From positions 186,001-250,000 of the forward strand of contig NZ_BBJF01000011.1 in assembly GCF_000739735.1 (NCBI RefSeq): a stretch of DNA of 64,000 nucleotides, in the 5' to 3' direction. Below, piece by piece: positions 1 to 8,941 of this stretch. The DNA is from Paraburkholderia ginsengisoli NBRC 100965 (GTDB lineage: Bacteria > Pseudomonadota > Gammaproteobacteria > Burkholderiales > Burkholderiaceae). Positions within the stretch are counted from its first letter, which is position 1, and every line of letters begins with the position of its first letter. The notes under the pieces were generated by a model. It was not told the origin of the DNA. It was given only the letters and a program-made list of their open reading frames with translations, and did not search any database. Made by a program: the position numbers and the translations under genes.

Positions 1-1266
1 CCGCTCAACCTGCTCCGGCAGGCGCGCGCCCGCTTTACTCAACGTGAAATCGCCACACATGTCGGCAAGGACATCAAGACGGTGCGTCGCTGGGAAAAAG
101 GCGAGACGCCGTGCCCCTCGATGCTGGAGCCGGCTCTGCGCGATCTGCTGCAACAAGGTGCGCGGGCCACGAGCGGCGCGGCTGGCGACGCGCAGTTTCG
201 CTTCATCGATCTGTTCGCCGGCATCGGCGGGATTCGCATGGGCTTTGAGGCGCACGGCGGCGATTGCGTGTTCACGAGCGAGTGGAACGATTTTTCGACC
301 AAGACCTATCGCGAGAATTATCCCGGCGGCGGTGAGCCCGCATTGATCGGCGACATCGTCGCCTTCCCTGCAGAAGAGGTGCCGAGCCACGACGTGCTGT
401 TGGGCGGCTTCCCCTGCCAGCCGTTTTCGATTGCCGGCGTCAGCAAGAAAAACGCACTGGGCCGTCCGCACGGTTTCGAGTGCACGACGCAAGGCACGCT
501 CTTTTTCGACGTCGCTCGGATCATCGCGGCCAAGCGCCCCGCCGCGTTTCTGCTGGAAAACGTGAAGAATCTGCTGTCGCACGACAAGGGCCGCACCTTC
601 GACGTGATCCTGCAAACCCTGCGCGACGAACTCGGCTACGAGGTGCACTACCGCGTGATCGACGGCCAGCATTTCACGCCGCAGCATCGCGAGCGCATCA
701 TCATCGTCGGCTTTCGCGGCGAAACCGGGTTCTCGTGGGACGATCTGCGACTGCCTGAACAGGGACCGCGGCTCGGCTCGATCCTGCATCGCACGGACGG
801 CAGCGAGCCGGTGCTGCCGTGGGACCACGACCGCTTCTTCGATCACACCGCGCAACGCGTGCAGCCGAAGTACACGCTCACACCGAACCTCTGGACCTAT
901 CTGCAAAACTACGCGGCCAAGCACCGCGCGGCAGGCAATGGCTTCGGCTTCGGGATGGCCTACCCGGACAGCGTCACGCGCACGCTGTCGGCGCGTTATC
1001 ACAAGGACGGCTCCGAGATTCTCGTCTATCAAGGCGAAGCGCTGCGCCCGCGCCGCCTGACGCCGCGCGAATGCGCGCGGCTGATGGGCTTTCCCGACAC
1101 CTTCAGGATTCCGGTCAGCGATACGCAGGCCTACCGGCAATTCGGCAACAGCGTCGTCATGCCGGTGATGCGCGAAGTGGCGCGCATCATGCTGCCGCAT
1201 GTACAAACCCTGCTCGCCGAGGAAACCCGCTATGGTTCGAAGCAAGCGCTTTCGCTGTACGCCTGA
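1..1266 (+). CDS. DNA (cytosine-5-)-methyltransferase with N-terminal HTH, 5' end outside window
   Basis: Transfers a methyl group from SAM to C5 of cytosine in a specific DNA sequence. The open frame runs back to base 1, so the true start lies left of the window. Before the catalytic part there is a helix-turn-helix-like stretch (TQREIATHVGKDIKTVRRWE, bases 37-96). C5-methylase motifs then follow in the usual order: motif I FIDLFAGIGGIRMGF, motif IV with catalytic Cys in GGFPCQPFS, motif VI ENVKNL, motif VIII QHRERIIIVGF, motif IX region RRLTPRECARLMGFPD and motif X QFGNSVVMPVM. A vsr gene follows 95 bases downstream, the classical dcm-vsr arrangement, in which Vsr repairs T:G mismatches made by deamination of the methylated base. 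The target sequence cannot be read from the protein. Family assignment is very secure; whether it has the Dcm (CCWGG) specificity is inference. Confidence 0.95.
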   Translation, partial: PLNLLRQARARFTQREIATHVGKDIKTVRRWEKGETPCPSMLEPALRDLLQQGARATSGAAGDAQFRFIDLFAGIGGIRMGFEAHGGDCVFTSEWNDFSTKTYRENYPGGGEPALIGDIVAFPAEEVPSHDVLLGGFPCQPFSIAGVSKKNALGRPHGFECTTQGTLFFDVARIIAAKRPAAFLLENVKNLLSHDKGRTFDVILQTLRDELGYEVHYRVIDGQHFTPQHRERIIIVGFRGETGFSWDDLRLPEQGPRLGSILHRTDGSEPVLPWDHDRFFDHTAQRVQPKYTLTPNLWTYLQNYAAKHRAAGNGFGFGMAYPDSVTRTLSARYHKDGSEILVYQGEALRPRRLTPRECARLMGFPDTFRIPVSDTQAYRQFGNSVVMPVMREVARIMLPHVQTLLAEETRYGSKQALSLYA

Positions 1267-1361
1267 GCGACGCCACCGACGCGACCCGCGCGATCCACGC
1301 AACCGCGACGTGAACATCGCCCGGCGCCCGGTCGACGACCGCTCGTCCAGGCGCTGACACC

Positions 1362-1808
1362 ATGGTCGATATCGTCGACAGCGCGACGCGCAGCCGGATG
1401 ATGTCCGGCATTCGCGGACGCAATACCAAACCCGAAATCCTGATCCGCAGCCTGCTGCATCGTGAGGGCTTCCGCTTCCGTCTGGACGCGCGCGATCTGC
1501 CCGGTCGGCCCGACATCGTGTTGCCGCGTTATCGCGCGGTGGTGCTGGTGCACGGCTGTTTCTGGCACGGCCACGACTGCCATCTGTTCAAATGGCCGCA
1601 AACGCGGCCGGAGTTCTGGCGTGACAAGATCGGCCGCAATCGCAGCAACGACGACAAGGTTTGCAACGCTTTGCTCGCCGACGGCTGGCGCGTGGCCGTG
1701 GTGTGGGAATGCGCGTTGCGTGGCGCCAATCGCGATATCGCCGGCGTGTTGCAACGGCTCGTCGAATGGCTGAAGAGCGACGCGCCGAGCTTCGAGGAAC
1801 GCGGCTGA
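1362..1808 (+). CDS. vsr: Very short patch repair endonuclease Vsr
   Basis: Nicks DNA 5' of the T in T:G mismatches that arise when 5-methylcytosine deaminates, starting very short patch repair. The 148-residue length matches the family. Asp51 (GRPDIVLP), His64 and His69 (VHGCFWHGHDC) sit at the same numbers as the catalytic residues of E. coli Vsr, and the N-terminal RSRMMSGIRGRNTKPE block is typical. The ATG at 1362 gives this numbering, which supports the start. The gene sits 95 bases after the cytosine methylase and on the same strand, so the two are probably co-transcribed. Confidence 0.96.
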   Translation: MVDIVDSATRSRMMSGIRGRNTKPEILIRSLLHREGFRFRLDARDLPGRPDIVLPRYRAVVLVHGCFWHGHDCHLFKWPQTRPEFWRDKIGRNRSNDDKVCNALLADGWRVAVVWECALRGANRDIAGVLQRLVEWLKSDAPSFEERG

Positions 1809-1979
1809 AAACCGCTTCCGGTCTGGGCGCCCGAACGAATCGCGCAGCCGCTGGTGATACACTCGACTGGCTAACCCGGAGCGCTGCCGCGTGCCGTCGC
1901 GGGCCGCCCGTCGTGCGTCGTCCGCCGCGCAACCGCACGCTCCGACCATCCCAGAACCAATCAACAAGGGAGGCACATC

Positions 1980-2483
1980 ATGGCTGATTTCCGTCTCTGG
2001 TCCGACGACTTTCCCACCAACGGCTTCATGCCGAAAGCCCACGAATATCACGACAAGGCGTTCGGCGTGGACGGCGAGAACATCTCGCCCGCGTTGCAGT
2101 GGGACGCGCCGCCCCCCGACACGCAAAGCTTCGCACTCACCGTGCACGACCCCGACGCCCCGACCGGCAGCGGCTTCTGGCACTGGGTCGTGGTGAACAT
2201 TCCGGCCGACGCCCGCTCGCTGCCGCGCAATGCCGGCAAAGCGGACGGCTCGCTGCTTCCGCAAGGCGCGCTGCAGGTGCGCAACGACTACGGCACGGTC
2301 GGCTTCGGCGGCGCCGCGCCGCCGCGCGGCGACCGCGCGCATCGCTACATCTTCCGGCTGCATGCGCTGAAGGTGCCGCATCTGCCGATCAACGCCGACA
2401 CCACCAACGCGGTGGCGCGCTTCATGACGCATCTCAACGAGCTCGACTCGACCACTCATACGGGCCTGTACGAACTCAAGTAA
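1980..2483 (+). CDS. YbhB/YbcL family phosphatidylethanolamine-binding-like protein
   Basis: Bacterial member of the PEBP/Raf-kinase-inhibitor-like fold. The 167 residues contain the family ligand-site block DPDAPTGSGFWHWVVVNIP and the later PPRGDRAHRYIFRLHAL segment. There is no signal peptide, so it should be cytoplasmic. A strong ribosome-binding site (GGGAGG) lies just before the ATG at 1980. The physiological ligand of this family in bacteria is unclear, so no pathway is assigned. It is followed after 94 bases by an MFS exporter on the same strand with no evident functional link. Confidence 0.92.
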   Translation: MADFRLWSDDFPTNGFMPKAHEYHDKAFGVDGENISPALQWDAPPPDTQSFALTVHDPDAPTGSGFWHWVVVNIPADARSLPRNAGKADGSLLPQGALQVRNDYGTVGFGGAAPPRGDRAHRYIFRLHALKVPHLPINADTTNAVARFMTHLNELDSTTHTGLYELK

Positions 2484-2577
2484 CGCACACGACGCGCGGC
2501 CGCGTGGCCGACCACGGCAGGCCGCGCGCGTGGCTCCGGCGGAACGTCGAATCGTCCCACTACAAATCGAATAAACG

Positions 2578-4020
2578 ATGCACGCACAATCCTCGCGCAA
2601 CGACGGCCCGCCATCGCCTGCTGCCACCGACGCGCGCGCCGCGTCGTTCGGAAAAGGCGCCGAGTTCGGCCTGCCGGTACCGCAACGCTACTGGGCGATG
2701 CTGGTCATCGCCCTTGGACTCACGCTCGCGGTGCTCGACAGCGCGATCGCCAATGTCGCGCTGCCGACCATCGCGCGCAATCTGCACGCGAGCGCGGCCG
2801 GCTCGATCTGGGTCGTCAACGCCTACCAGCTCGCGATCACGATTTCGCTGCTGCCGCTCGCGTCGCTCGGTGACCGCATCGGCTACCGGCGCGTCTATCT
2901 GAGCGGGCTGGTGCTGTTCACGGTGTCGTCGTTCGGTTGCGCGTTGTCCACTTCGCTGCCGACTCTCGCGTTCGCGCGCGTGATCCAGGGCTTCGGCGCA
3001 GCGGGCATCATGAGCGTGAACACGGCGCTCGTGCGGATGATCTATCCGCCCACGCAGTTGGGACGCGGCGTCGCGGTCAATGCGATGGTGGTCGCGGTGT
3101 CGTCGGCGGTCGGCCCGACCGTGGCCTCCGGCGTGCTCGCGATCGCGTCGTGGCCCTGGCTGTTCGCGATCAACGTGCCGATCGGCATCGCGGCGATCGT
3201 CGGCGGCTTCAAGGCGTTGCCGCTGAACCCCGGTCACGAGTCGCCGTACGACTACCTGAGCGCGGTGATGAACGCGTTCGTATTCGGCCTGCTGATTTTC
3301 GCGGTCGACGGCCTCGGCCACGGCGAGCGCTTCGGCTATGTCGCGGTCGAAGCGATCGCCGCGCTGGTGATCGGCTACTTCTTCGTGCGGCGTCAGTTGA
3401 CGCAATCCGCGCCGCTGCTGCCGATCGACCTGCTGAAGATTCCGGTGTTCGCGCTGTCGATCGGCACGTCGGTCTGCTCGTTCTGCGCGCAGATGCTGGC
3501 CTTCGTGTCGCTGCCGTTTCTGTTGCAGGAGACGTTGGGGCTGTCGCAAGTCGAAACCGGTCTGCTGATGACGCCGTGGCCGGCCGTCATCATTTTCGCG
3601 GCGCCGATCTCCGGCCTGCTGTCCGACAAGGTGTCGGCGGGCTGGCTCGGCGGTATCGGGCTCGCGGCGCTGACACTCGGGCTGCTGCTGCTCGCCACGC
3701 TCGGACCGCATCCGGAGCCGCTGCAGATCGCGTGGCGCATGGCGTTGTGCGGCGCGGGCTTCGGCATCTTCCAGTCGCCGAACAATCGCACGATGCTCGC
3801 GGCCGCGCCGCGCAATCGCAGCGGTGGCGCGAGCGGCATGCTGGGCACCGCACGCCTGACCGGCCAAACGCTCGGCGCGGCGCTGGTCGCGCTGATCTTC
3901 GGCGTTGCTCCGCAGAACGGGCCGATCGTCGCGCTGTACGTGGCGGCCGGCTTCGCGGCAGTCGCCGCGGTGGTCAGCACGATGCGCGTGAAGCACCACG
4001 TCAACGCGCAGGCTGTGTGA
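2578..4020 (+). CDS. MFS transporter, DHA2 (EmrB/QacA-like) drug exporter family
   Basis: Predicted inner-membrane proton-coupled exporter of 480 residues with about 12-14 hydrophobic segments. The N-terminal half has the DHA2 signature LDSAIANVALPTIA in helix 1 and the motif A-like loop LGDRIGYRRVYLSG between helices 2 and 3. No membrane fusion protein or outer-membrane channel is adjacent, so a tripartite EmrAB-type pump is not supported here. The ATG at 2578 has only a weak ribosome-binding site; no better start lies nearby. The substrate is unknown. A strong hairpin terminator follows at 4056-4099. Confidence 0.9.
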   Translation: MHAQSSRNDGPPSPAATDARAASFGKGAEFGLPVPQRYWAMLVIALGLTLAVLDSAIANVALPTIARNLHASAAGSIWVVNAYQLAITISLLPLASLGDRIGYRRVYLSGLVLFTVSSFGCALSTSLPTLAFARVIQGFGAAGIMSVNTALVRMIYPPTQLGRGVAVNAMVVAVSSAVGPTVASGVLAIASWPWLFAINVPIGIAAIVGGFKALPLNPGHESPYDYLSAVMNAFVFGLLIFAVDGLGHGERFGYVAVEAIAALVIGYFFVRRQLTQSAPLLPIDLLKIPVFALSIGTSVCSFCAQMLAFVSLPFLLQETLGLSQVETGLLMTPWPAVIIFAAPISGLLSDKVSAGWLGGIGLAALTLGLLLLATLGPHPEPLQIAWRMALCGAGFGIFQSPNNRTMLAAAPRNRSGGASGMLGTARLTGQTLGAALVALIFGVAPQNGPIVALYVAAGFAAVAAVVSTMRVKHHVNAQAV

Positions 4021-4055
4021 CGGTGTCGATCCCGCGCGCACGTGTGCGCAAACAG

Positions 4056-4099
4056 AAACAGGAAGGGCGCGCATCGTGTGATGCGCGCCCTTCCTGTTT
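4056..4099. terminator. Bidirectional intrinsic terminator
   Basis: A 20-bp perfect stem (AAACAGGAAGGGCGCGCATC and its complement) with loop GTGT sits between the converging MFS exporter and otsA genes. The flanking A and T runs mean it can terminate on both strands. Confidence 0.85.
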
Positions 4100-4187
4100 T
4101 AGTTCGTTCTCCGATCCTGCTCTAACGCCACTGCTGGACGTGACAGCCTGGGCGCCTGCCGCTCGATCATGGCAAGCGCCGCTCCGG

Positions 4188-5618
4188 CTACGACGATGAA
4201 GCCGTCACGTCAGCGAGCTTTACCGCTTTGGCCGTCACCGAAGAGGCGGTCGCGACGTTGCGCAAATCGTCGAGGAACGTGTCGCGCCACACCGAAAGGT
4301 TGTTCTCCCGCATCGGCGCCATCATGTCGGCGTGCCGCGCCTGACGCTCGGCGAGCGGCATCGACAGCGCGCGCTCCAGCGCTTCGGCCATTTGCGACAG
4401 ATCGAACGGATTGACGACCAGCGCGCCCGGCAGCTGCTCGGCGGCGCCCGCGAATTGCGACAGCACCAGCACGCCGGGATCGGCCGGGTCCTGCGATGCG
4501 ACGTATTCCTTCGCGACGAGATTCATGCCGTCGCGCAACGGCGTCACGTAGCCAACTTGCGACTGACGAAACAGCGCCATCAGCAGATTGCGTTCGTACT
4601 TGCGATTCAGGTACTGGATAGGAGTCCAGTCGAGCTGCGCGAAACGCCCGTTGATGCGGCCCGCTTCGCCCTCCAGTGTCTGACGGATGCGCTGATAGGT
4701 CTGCACGTCCGCGCGCGTCGGCGGCGCGATCTGCACGAGCGACACGCGGCCGTGCCATCCCGGCGCATTCAGCAGCAGCCGTTCGAACGCCTGGAAGCGC
4801 TCCACCAGCCCCTTCGAATAATCGAGACGGTCGACGCTCATGATCAGCTTGCGTCCGCGCATGCCGTCGCGCAGGCTACGCACCGGCTTGCGGTCGGTGA
4901 ACTGCTCGGCGGCTTTCGCGATCGCGTCCGGATAGATGCCGATCGGATATGCGCCGACTTTCAGGAAGCGGTTATATGCGTGCACCATGCCGTCTTCGCT
5001 GGAGGTGCCGTGCTGGCCGCGCTCGACATAATCGACGAACGACTGGCGATCCGCCTCGGTCTGAAAGCCGATCACGTCGTAGCTGCACATCGCCTTGACC
5101 AGTTCTTCGTGCGGCGGGATCGTGCGTAGCACCTCCGGCACCGGAAATGGAATATGCAGGAAAAAGCCGATCGGATTCTTCACGCCGAGTTCGCGCAGGC
5201 ACCGCGCGAACGGCAACAGATGGTAATCGTGCACCCAGATGATGTCATCGGGTTTGAGCAGCTCCTTGAGCTGCTTCGCGAGCGACGCATTCACGCGCTG
5301 ATAGCCCGCGTATTCCTGCCGGTCGTAGCGCGACAGGTCGTTGCGATAGTGGAAGGTCGGCCACAGCGTCGCGTTGGAAAAGCCGCGATAGTACTGGTCG
5401 TAGTCGCGCTTGGTGAGGCCCACCGTCGCGTAGGTCACGTTGCCCTGCTTCTCGATCACCGGGGCGGACGGCTCGCTCACCGTCTCGCCGCTCCAGCCGA
5501 ACCAGACTCCACCGGTTTCTTTCAGCGCGTCCAGCACGCCAATCGCGAGTCCGCCCGCAGCGGGGCGTCCTTCCTGGGTCGGCGCGACACGATTCGATAC
5601 CACGATCAGTCTGCTCAT
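4188..5618 (-). CDS. otsA: Alpha,alpha-trehalose-6-phosphate synthase (UDP-forming)
   Basis: Makes trehalose-6-phosphate from UDP-glucose and glucose-6-phosphate, the first step of OtsAB trehalose synthesis used against osmotic and desiccation stress. Family blocks are present: RLIVVSNRVAP at the N terminus, RPAAGGLAIGV, the substrate-binding WVHDYHLLPFA and GFFLHIPFPVPEVLRTIP. I chose the ATG at 5618 (MSRLIVVSNR), giving 476 residues, because GGTGGAG lies just upstream and this is the family start; an open frame extends 42 codons further but is AT-rich and not conserved-looking. No otsB phosphatase is adjacent. Confidence 0.96.
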   Translation of the reverse strand: MSRLIVVSNRVAPTQEGRPAAGGLAIGVLDALKETGGVWFGWSGETVSEPSAPVIEKQGNVTYATVGLTKRDYDQYYRGFSNATLWPTFHYRNDLSRYDRQEYAGYQRVNASLAKQLKELLKPDDIIWVHDYHLLPFARCLRELGVKNPIGFFLHIPFPVPEVLRTIPPHEELVKAMCSYDVIGFQTEADRQSFVDYVERGQHGTSSEDGMVHAYNRFLKVGAYPIGIYPDAIAKAAEQFTDRKPVRSLRDGMRGRKLIMSVDRLDYSKGLVERFQAFERLLLNAPGWHGRVSLVQIAPPTRADVQTYQRIRQTLEGEAGRINGRFAQLDWTPIQYLNRKYERNLLMALFRQSQVGYVTPLRDGMNLVAKEYVASQDPADPGVLVLSQFAGAAEQLPGALVVNPFDLSQMAEALERALSMPLAERQARHADMMAPMRENNLSVWRDTFLDDLRNVATASSVTAKAVKLADVTASSS

Positions 5619-5842
5619 TGGTGCTCCACCTAGTTCAGTGTTTCGTTGGATACGGATATGTGCCGCAAAGGTGCACGCAAGTCGCATGCCCTTTTTTGAG
5701 ATATTGAAAACAAAAATGTATGCAAATGTGACGAACGAGCACAATCCCGCGACGCTGCTGCATCGCGAAGAATTTTTTTCTGCTTAATCCACCGAACCTG
5801 GAAAACCTTCTGCCGTCAAGGCGACGAACTGTCTTCGTGGAC

Positions 5843-6055
5843 TCAGGCGTCCTGTTCCGAGCCGAGATCGCGCTGGTACTCCAGCCCTTCCTGGCGCACG
5901 CCGCCCTGGTTGTGCTCGCCGTCGGGCGGTGCATCGGGGGCAACGCGGTTTTGCGCGGCGGGGTCCGGCGACGCCGCCGGCTCGGCCTTGTTGCCGCCCG
6001 GCCTGGCATCGCGCTTCGAGTGGCGCGCGGAACGTCGCAATGCGGGATGTCTCAT
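5843..6055 (-). CDS. Small hypothetical hydrophilic protein (70 aa)
   Basis: Encodes about 70 residues, basic at the N terminus (RHPALRRSARHSKRDARPGG) and rich in Pro, Ala, Gln and Asn afterwards. It has no membrane segment and no recognised domain. Support comes from a good ribosome-binding site (GGAGG at 6064-6068, eight bases from the ATG at 6055) and G/C-rich third positions. It may be a small basic stress-type protein, but function is unknown. Confidence 0.6.
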   Translation of the reverse strand: MRHPALRRSARHSKRDARPGGNKAEPAASPDPAAQNRVAPDAPPDGEHNQGGVRQEGLEYQRDLGSEQDA

Positions 6056-6206
6056 GATCGATGCCTCCAGGGGAAGCCCGCCGCCGAAGAGCGGCATCCA
6101 TACAGTCTAGGGGTCGCGCAGGTAAATTGCCGGTAAAAAATGCGCCGCGCTTGTAACAAATACATAAATTTGCCGCGCCGATCGAGGGCGCGGCGGACGG
6201 GGCGTG

Positions 6207-6443
6207 TCAGAGTTGCATCCGCTGCGTGGGACGCTCGCGGGCTTGCGGCGTCTGTGTCGGTTGGGCCGGCGGATCACCGATCGGCGGGGCCACCGGCTCG
6301 ACCGGTTCGATCGGTTCCGGCGACGGGCTGGGGATCGTGTCAGGCTCGCCGGGATTTGGCGGCGGTGACGGCGGTTCGATCGGTTCGGGACGGTGAGCGT
6401 GCTTCGGAAGGGGAAGCGCGGGAGCGGCAGCGTATTCCGGCAT
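6207..6443 (-). CDS. Small proline-rich hypothetical protein
   Basis: About 78 residues, dominated by Pro and Glu (PEPIEPPSPPPNPGEPDT, EPIEPVEPVAPP). No signal peptide or fold can be named; the composition suggests a disordered segment. The ATG at 6443 has GAGG nine bases upstream; an in-frame ATG at 6458 is an alternative with a weaker site. It lies between the 70-residue gene and the sigma-54 response regulator on the same strand. Confidence 0.5.
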   Translation of the reverse strand: MPEYAAAPALPLPKHAHRPEPIEPPSPPPNPGEPDTIPSPSPEPIEPVEPVAPPIGDPPAQPTQTPQARERPTQRMQL

Positions 6444-6531
6444 GTCGGTTATCCTCATTTTGCGTTCCAATGGATCGCAGCAAGGCCTATGCCGTTACGA
6501 TGCCCTCCCGGCGGCAGAGGCTTGGCGCGCT

Positions 6532-7929
6532 TCAGGCGTCCGCTCCGCCCAGTGCGCGCGATTCGTCGGCATCGCTGTCTTCACGCGCATCGTTGCCGTA
6601 CTCGACCAGACGGTTGTATAGCGTCTTCAGGCTGATGCCGAGGATCTCGGCGGCCCGCGTCTTCACGCCGCCGCATTGTTCGAGCGTCGCGAGGATCAAT
6701 TGACGATCCGCTTCGGCGAGCGACGTGCCGAACGGAATCGTGATGGCCGTGCCGGCAGCGGGTTTCGACAACGTGATCTGCAACGGCACCGTCGCGGTAC
6801 TGTCCGAATCCGTACCCGACATGATGTGCGCGCGCTGCACATAGTTCTTCAGCTCGCGCACGTTGCCCGGCCATGGATACGACATCAGCATTTCCTTAAC
6901 GGCGGGCGGGAAATGCTTCTTCGTGCTGTGGCGCTCGTTGAGTTCGTCGAGGAAAGCCTGCGCGAGAAGCTCCACGTCCTTGCCGCGATCGCGCAGCGGC
7001 GGCAAGCTGATCGGAAACACGTTCAGCCGGTGGTAAAGGTCGAGCCGCAGCTTGCCTTCGAGCACCGCCTGCTCAGGATCGCGGTTGGTGGCCGCGATCA
7101 GGCGCACGTCCGTTTCGATTTCCTTGGTGGTACCGACCCGCATGAACATGCCGGTTTCCAGCACGCGCAGCAGTTTCACCTGCAACTCGATCGGCATTTC
7201 GGTGATTTCGTCGAGGAACAGCGTGCCGCCGTTTGCCCGCTCGAAATAGCCCTTGTGCTGCCGGTCCGCGCCGGTGAACGAGCCGCGCTCGTGGCCGAAC
7301 ATTTCCGATTCGATCAGGTTCGGCGAGATCGCCCCGCAGTTCACCGCGAGGAACGCATGCTTGCGGCGCAAGCTCAGCTCATGCAACGTCTGCGCGGCCA
7401 CTTCCTTGCCGGTGCCCGACTCGCCGACCAGCATCACCGAAGCCGCCGTCGGCGCGACGCGGCCGATCTGGTCGTAGACCTCCTGCATCGCCGGCGAATT
7501 GCCGAGCATCAACCCAAAGCGGCCCATGCGGCGCAACTCGCCACGCAGCGTGCCGATTTCCGCCTTCAGGTCGCCGGCGCGCGGCAGGCGCGACAGGATC
7601 GCCTTCACGCGCTGCATGTTGATCGGCTTCACCAGGTAATCGGTGGCGCCCATCTTCAGCGCATTGACCGCCGACTCCACCGTCGCGTGGCCGGTAATCA
7701 CGATCACTTCCACGCCGGAGCGCGGATCCAGATCTTCGAACAGATCGACCCCGCTGCCGTCCGGCAGCTTCAGGTCCGTAAAGACGACATCCGGCATCTG
7801 CCGGACCAGTTGAATGCGCGCTTCGCGCAAATCGCCCGCGGTGGCGGTGGTCAAGCCGTCTTCCCCGATGATGGCGGAAAGCGCCTCGCGGGTACCGGCA
7901 TCGTCATCGACAATCAGTACATGTGGCAT
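6532..7929 (-). CDS. Sigma-54-dependent response regulator (NtrC family)
   Basis: A 465-residue transcription activator. An N-terminal receiver domain (about 1-115) has acidic residues DDD at 8-10, phospho-acceptor Asp52 and Lys near 101. The AAA+ domain (about 140-370) has Walker A GESGTGKE (169-176), GSFTGA (216-221, the sigma-54 contact loop, with Ser in place of the common Ala) and LFLDEITEM. A Fis-type HTH closes the protein (AAEILGISLKTLYNRL). It should open sigma-54 promoters when phosphorylated. No histidine kinase is adjacent, so its signal is unknown. It resembles the activator at 9210-10265, especially in the C-terminal HTH. Confidence 0.95.
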   Translation of the reverse strand: MPHVLIVDDDAGTREALSAIIGEDGLTTATAGDLREARIQLVRQMPDVVFTDLKLPDGSGVDLFEDLDPRSGVEVIVITGHATVESAVNALKMGATDYLVKPINMQRVKAILSRLPRAGDLKAEIGTLRGELRRMGRFGLMLGNSPAMQEVYDQIGRVAPTAASVMLVGESGTGKEVAAQTLHELSLRRKHAFLAVNCGAISPNLIESEMFGHERGSFTGADRQHKGYFERANGGTLFLDEITEMPIELQVKLLRVLETGMFMRVGTTKEIETDVRLIAATNRDPEQAVLEGKLRLDLYHRLNVFPISLPPLRDRGKDVELLAQAFLDELNERHSTKKHFPPAVKEMLMSYPWPGNVRELKNYVQRAHIMSGTDSDSTATVPLQITLSKPAAGTAITIPFGTSLAEADRQLILATLEQCGGVKTRAAEILGISLKTLYNRLVEYGNDAREDSDADESRALGGADA

Positions 7930-8230
7930 CGCGTCTCGAAAGCCTGCAAGCGTGGGTGGGGAGCATGCGAATGCGCATGCTGAAAAGTGAACCGGCGGCG
8001 GCGCGCCGTGCTGTGACGCGCTCCCGAAATGGGGCGCGCACTGACACTACGCGCACGCACCCGCCCGGTGACTTCATACAATATTGCAACAATAACCCGG
8101 GAATTCCGGATCGTCGGTGCGCCATTGTTGTGTATTTGCCTATTATACGGCTTTCTCAAGCCGAATTAACAATGTTGACGCGGCCCCATCCGCCAAAATT
8201 ACACGGCAGCACGCGGCCCGCGTCCGGATG
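7930..8230. other. Gene-free stretch upstream of the response regulator
   Basis: About 300 bases with no convincing gene. The AT-rich part near 8080-8200 contains a perfect TATAAT on the minus strand (plus coordinates 8142-8147), possibly the -10 element for the response regulator. I could not find a well-spaced -35 match. Confidence 0.3.
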
Positions 8231-8494
8231 TCAACTACGCGGAAACGGCCACGCGCGGCCATCGCCGTTCGAGTGGGCAGAGCCATTCGCGCCGTGCTCG
8301 CCGGGGGCGGCGCTGGCCGCCGTCAGCGCGCCGGCCGGCGCAACCGGCGTGGCGACCGTGCCGCCCTCGCCTTCCCAACGGCTCAATTCCCGCGCGGACG
8401 GAAAGTCGCTCGCGCGCTTGCGCTGCACATAGCGGACCGCCAGAAAGCCGCCGAGCGCCATCAACGCACCGAAGATGCCAATTGGTCGTGCCAT
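8231..8494 (-). CDS. Hypothetical protein with N-terminal membrane segment
   Basis: 87 residues. One hydrophobic segment at the N terminus (IGIFGALMALGGFLAVRYV) is followed by a basic stretch (QRKRASDF) and a soluble Ala/Gly-rich tail. The ATG at 8494 has an AAGGAG ribosome-binding site; the longer open frame to 8620 lacks one. It lies 62 bases downstream of the DUF883 gene on the same strand, so both are likely in one transcript. It may play a role like the small membrane partners of ElaB/YqjD proteins, but this is inference. Confidence 0.7.
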   Translation of the reverse strand: MARPIGIFGALMALGGFLAVRYVQRKRASDFPSARELSRWEGEGGTVATPVAPAGALTAASAAPGEHGANGSAHSNGDGRAWPFPRS

Positions 8495-8556
8495 CGTGAA
8501 CTCCTTGTGGTCGTGAAGGGTCGTGAAGCGGACAGGTGCCGCACTGCGCGCGCGGC

Positions 8557-8874
8557 TCAGCGCGCGGTCAGAACACCGAGCAGGAAGCCTACACCCGCCG
8601 CGATACTGATCGCGCGCCACGGATTGTGCCGCACGTAGCGTTCCGTGCTGACGGTGGCCGCCCGATAACGCCGCTGCGCGTTGTGTTGCGCATCGCCGAG
8701 CGCCGATTGCAGGGTTTCGACATGCGTGCCGAGCCGGTCGCGCAATGCGTCGACGCCCTCGCCCGGCACGTTGGCGGCAAGCCGCAGCATTTCTTCCGAG
8801 TCCTTCAGCAGCACCCGCAAATCCTCGACAATCTTCTGGCCGCCGAGTGCAAGTTGTTGCGTGGTGTCAGTCAT
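8557..8874 (-). CDS. DUF883 (ElaB/YqjD) family membrane-anchored protein
   Basis: About 105 residues: a long amphipathic helical region (LALGGQKIVEDLRVLLKDSE) followed by a single C-terminal membrane helix (AISIAAGVGFLLGVLTA) after YVRHNPWRA. This is the layout of ElaB/YqjD proteins, tail-anchored in the inner membrane and in E. coli linked to ribosome binding and stationary phase. Two adjacent ATGs occur at 8877 and 8874; GAGGAG is better spaced for 8874. Neighbouring small membrane gene and two sigma-54 activators suggest stress regulation, which is inference. Confidence 0.85.
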   Translation of the reverse strand: MTDTTQQLALGGQKIVEDLRVLLKDSEEMLRLAANVPGEGVDALRDRLGTHVETLQSALGDAQHNAQRRYRAATVSTERYVRHNPWRAISIAAGVGFLLGVLTAR

Positions 8875-8941
8875 CATTCACTCCTCGTCTAGGTTCGGCG
8901 TGCGCGCTGCTTCTCCCCGGCTTTGATCTCTTTCCTCGATT

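Noticed and set aside
1230..2627. 465-codon minus-strand frame
   Set aside because: Shadow crossing vsr and the PEBP-like gene, both with strong motif support on the plus strand.
2560..4074. 504-codon minus-strand frame
   Set aside because: Shadow of the DHA2 transporter; Arg-rich low-complexity translation.
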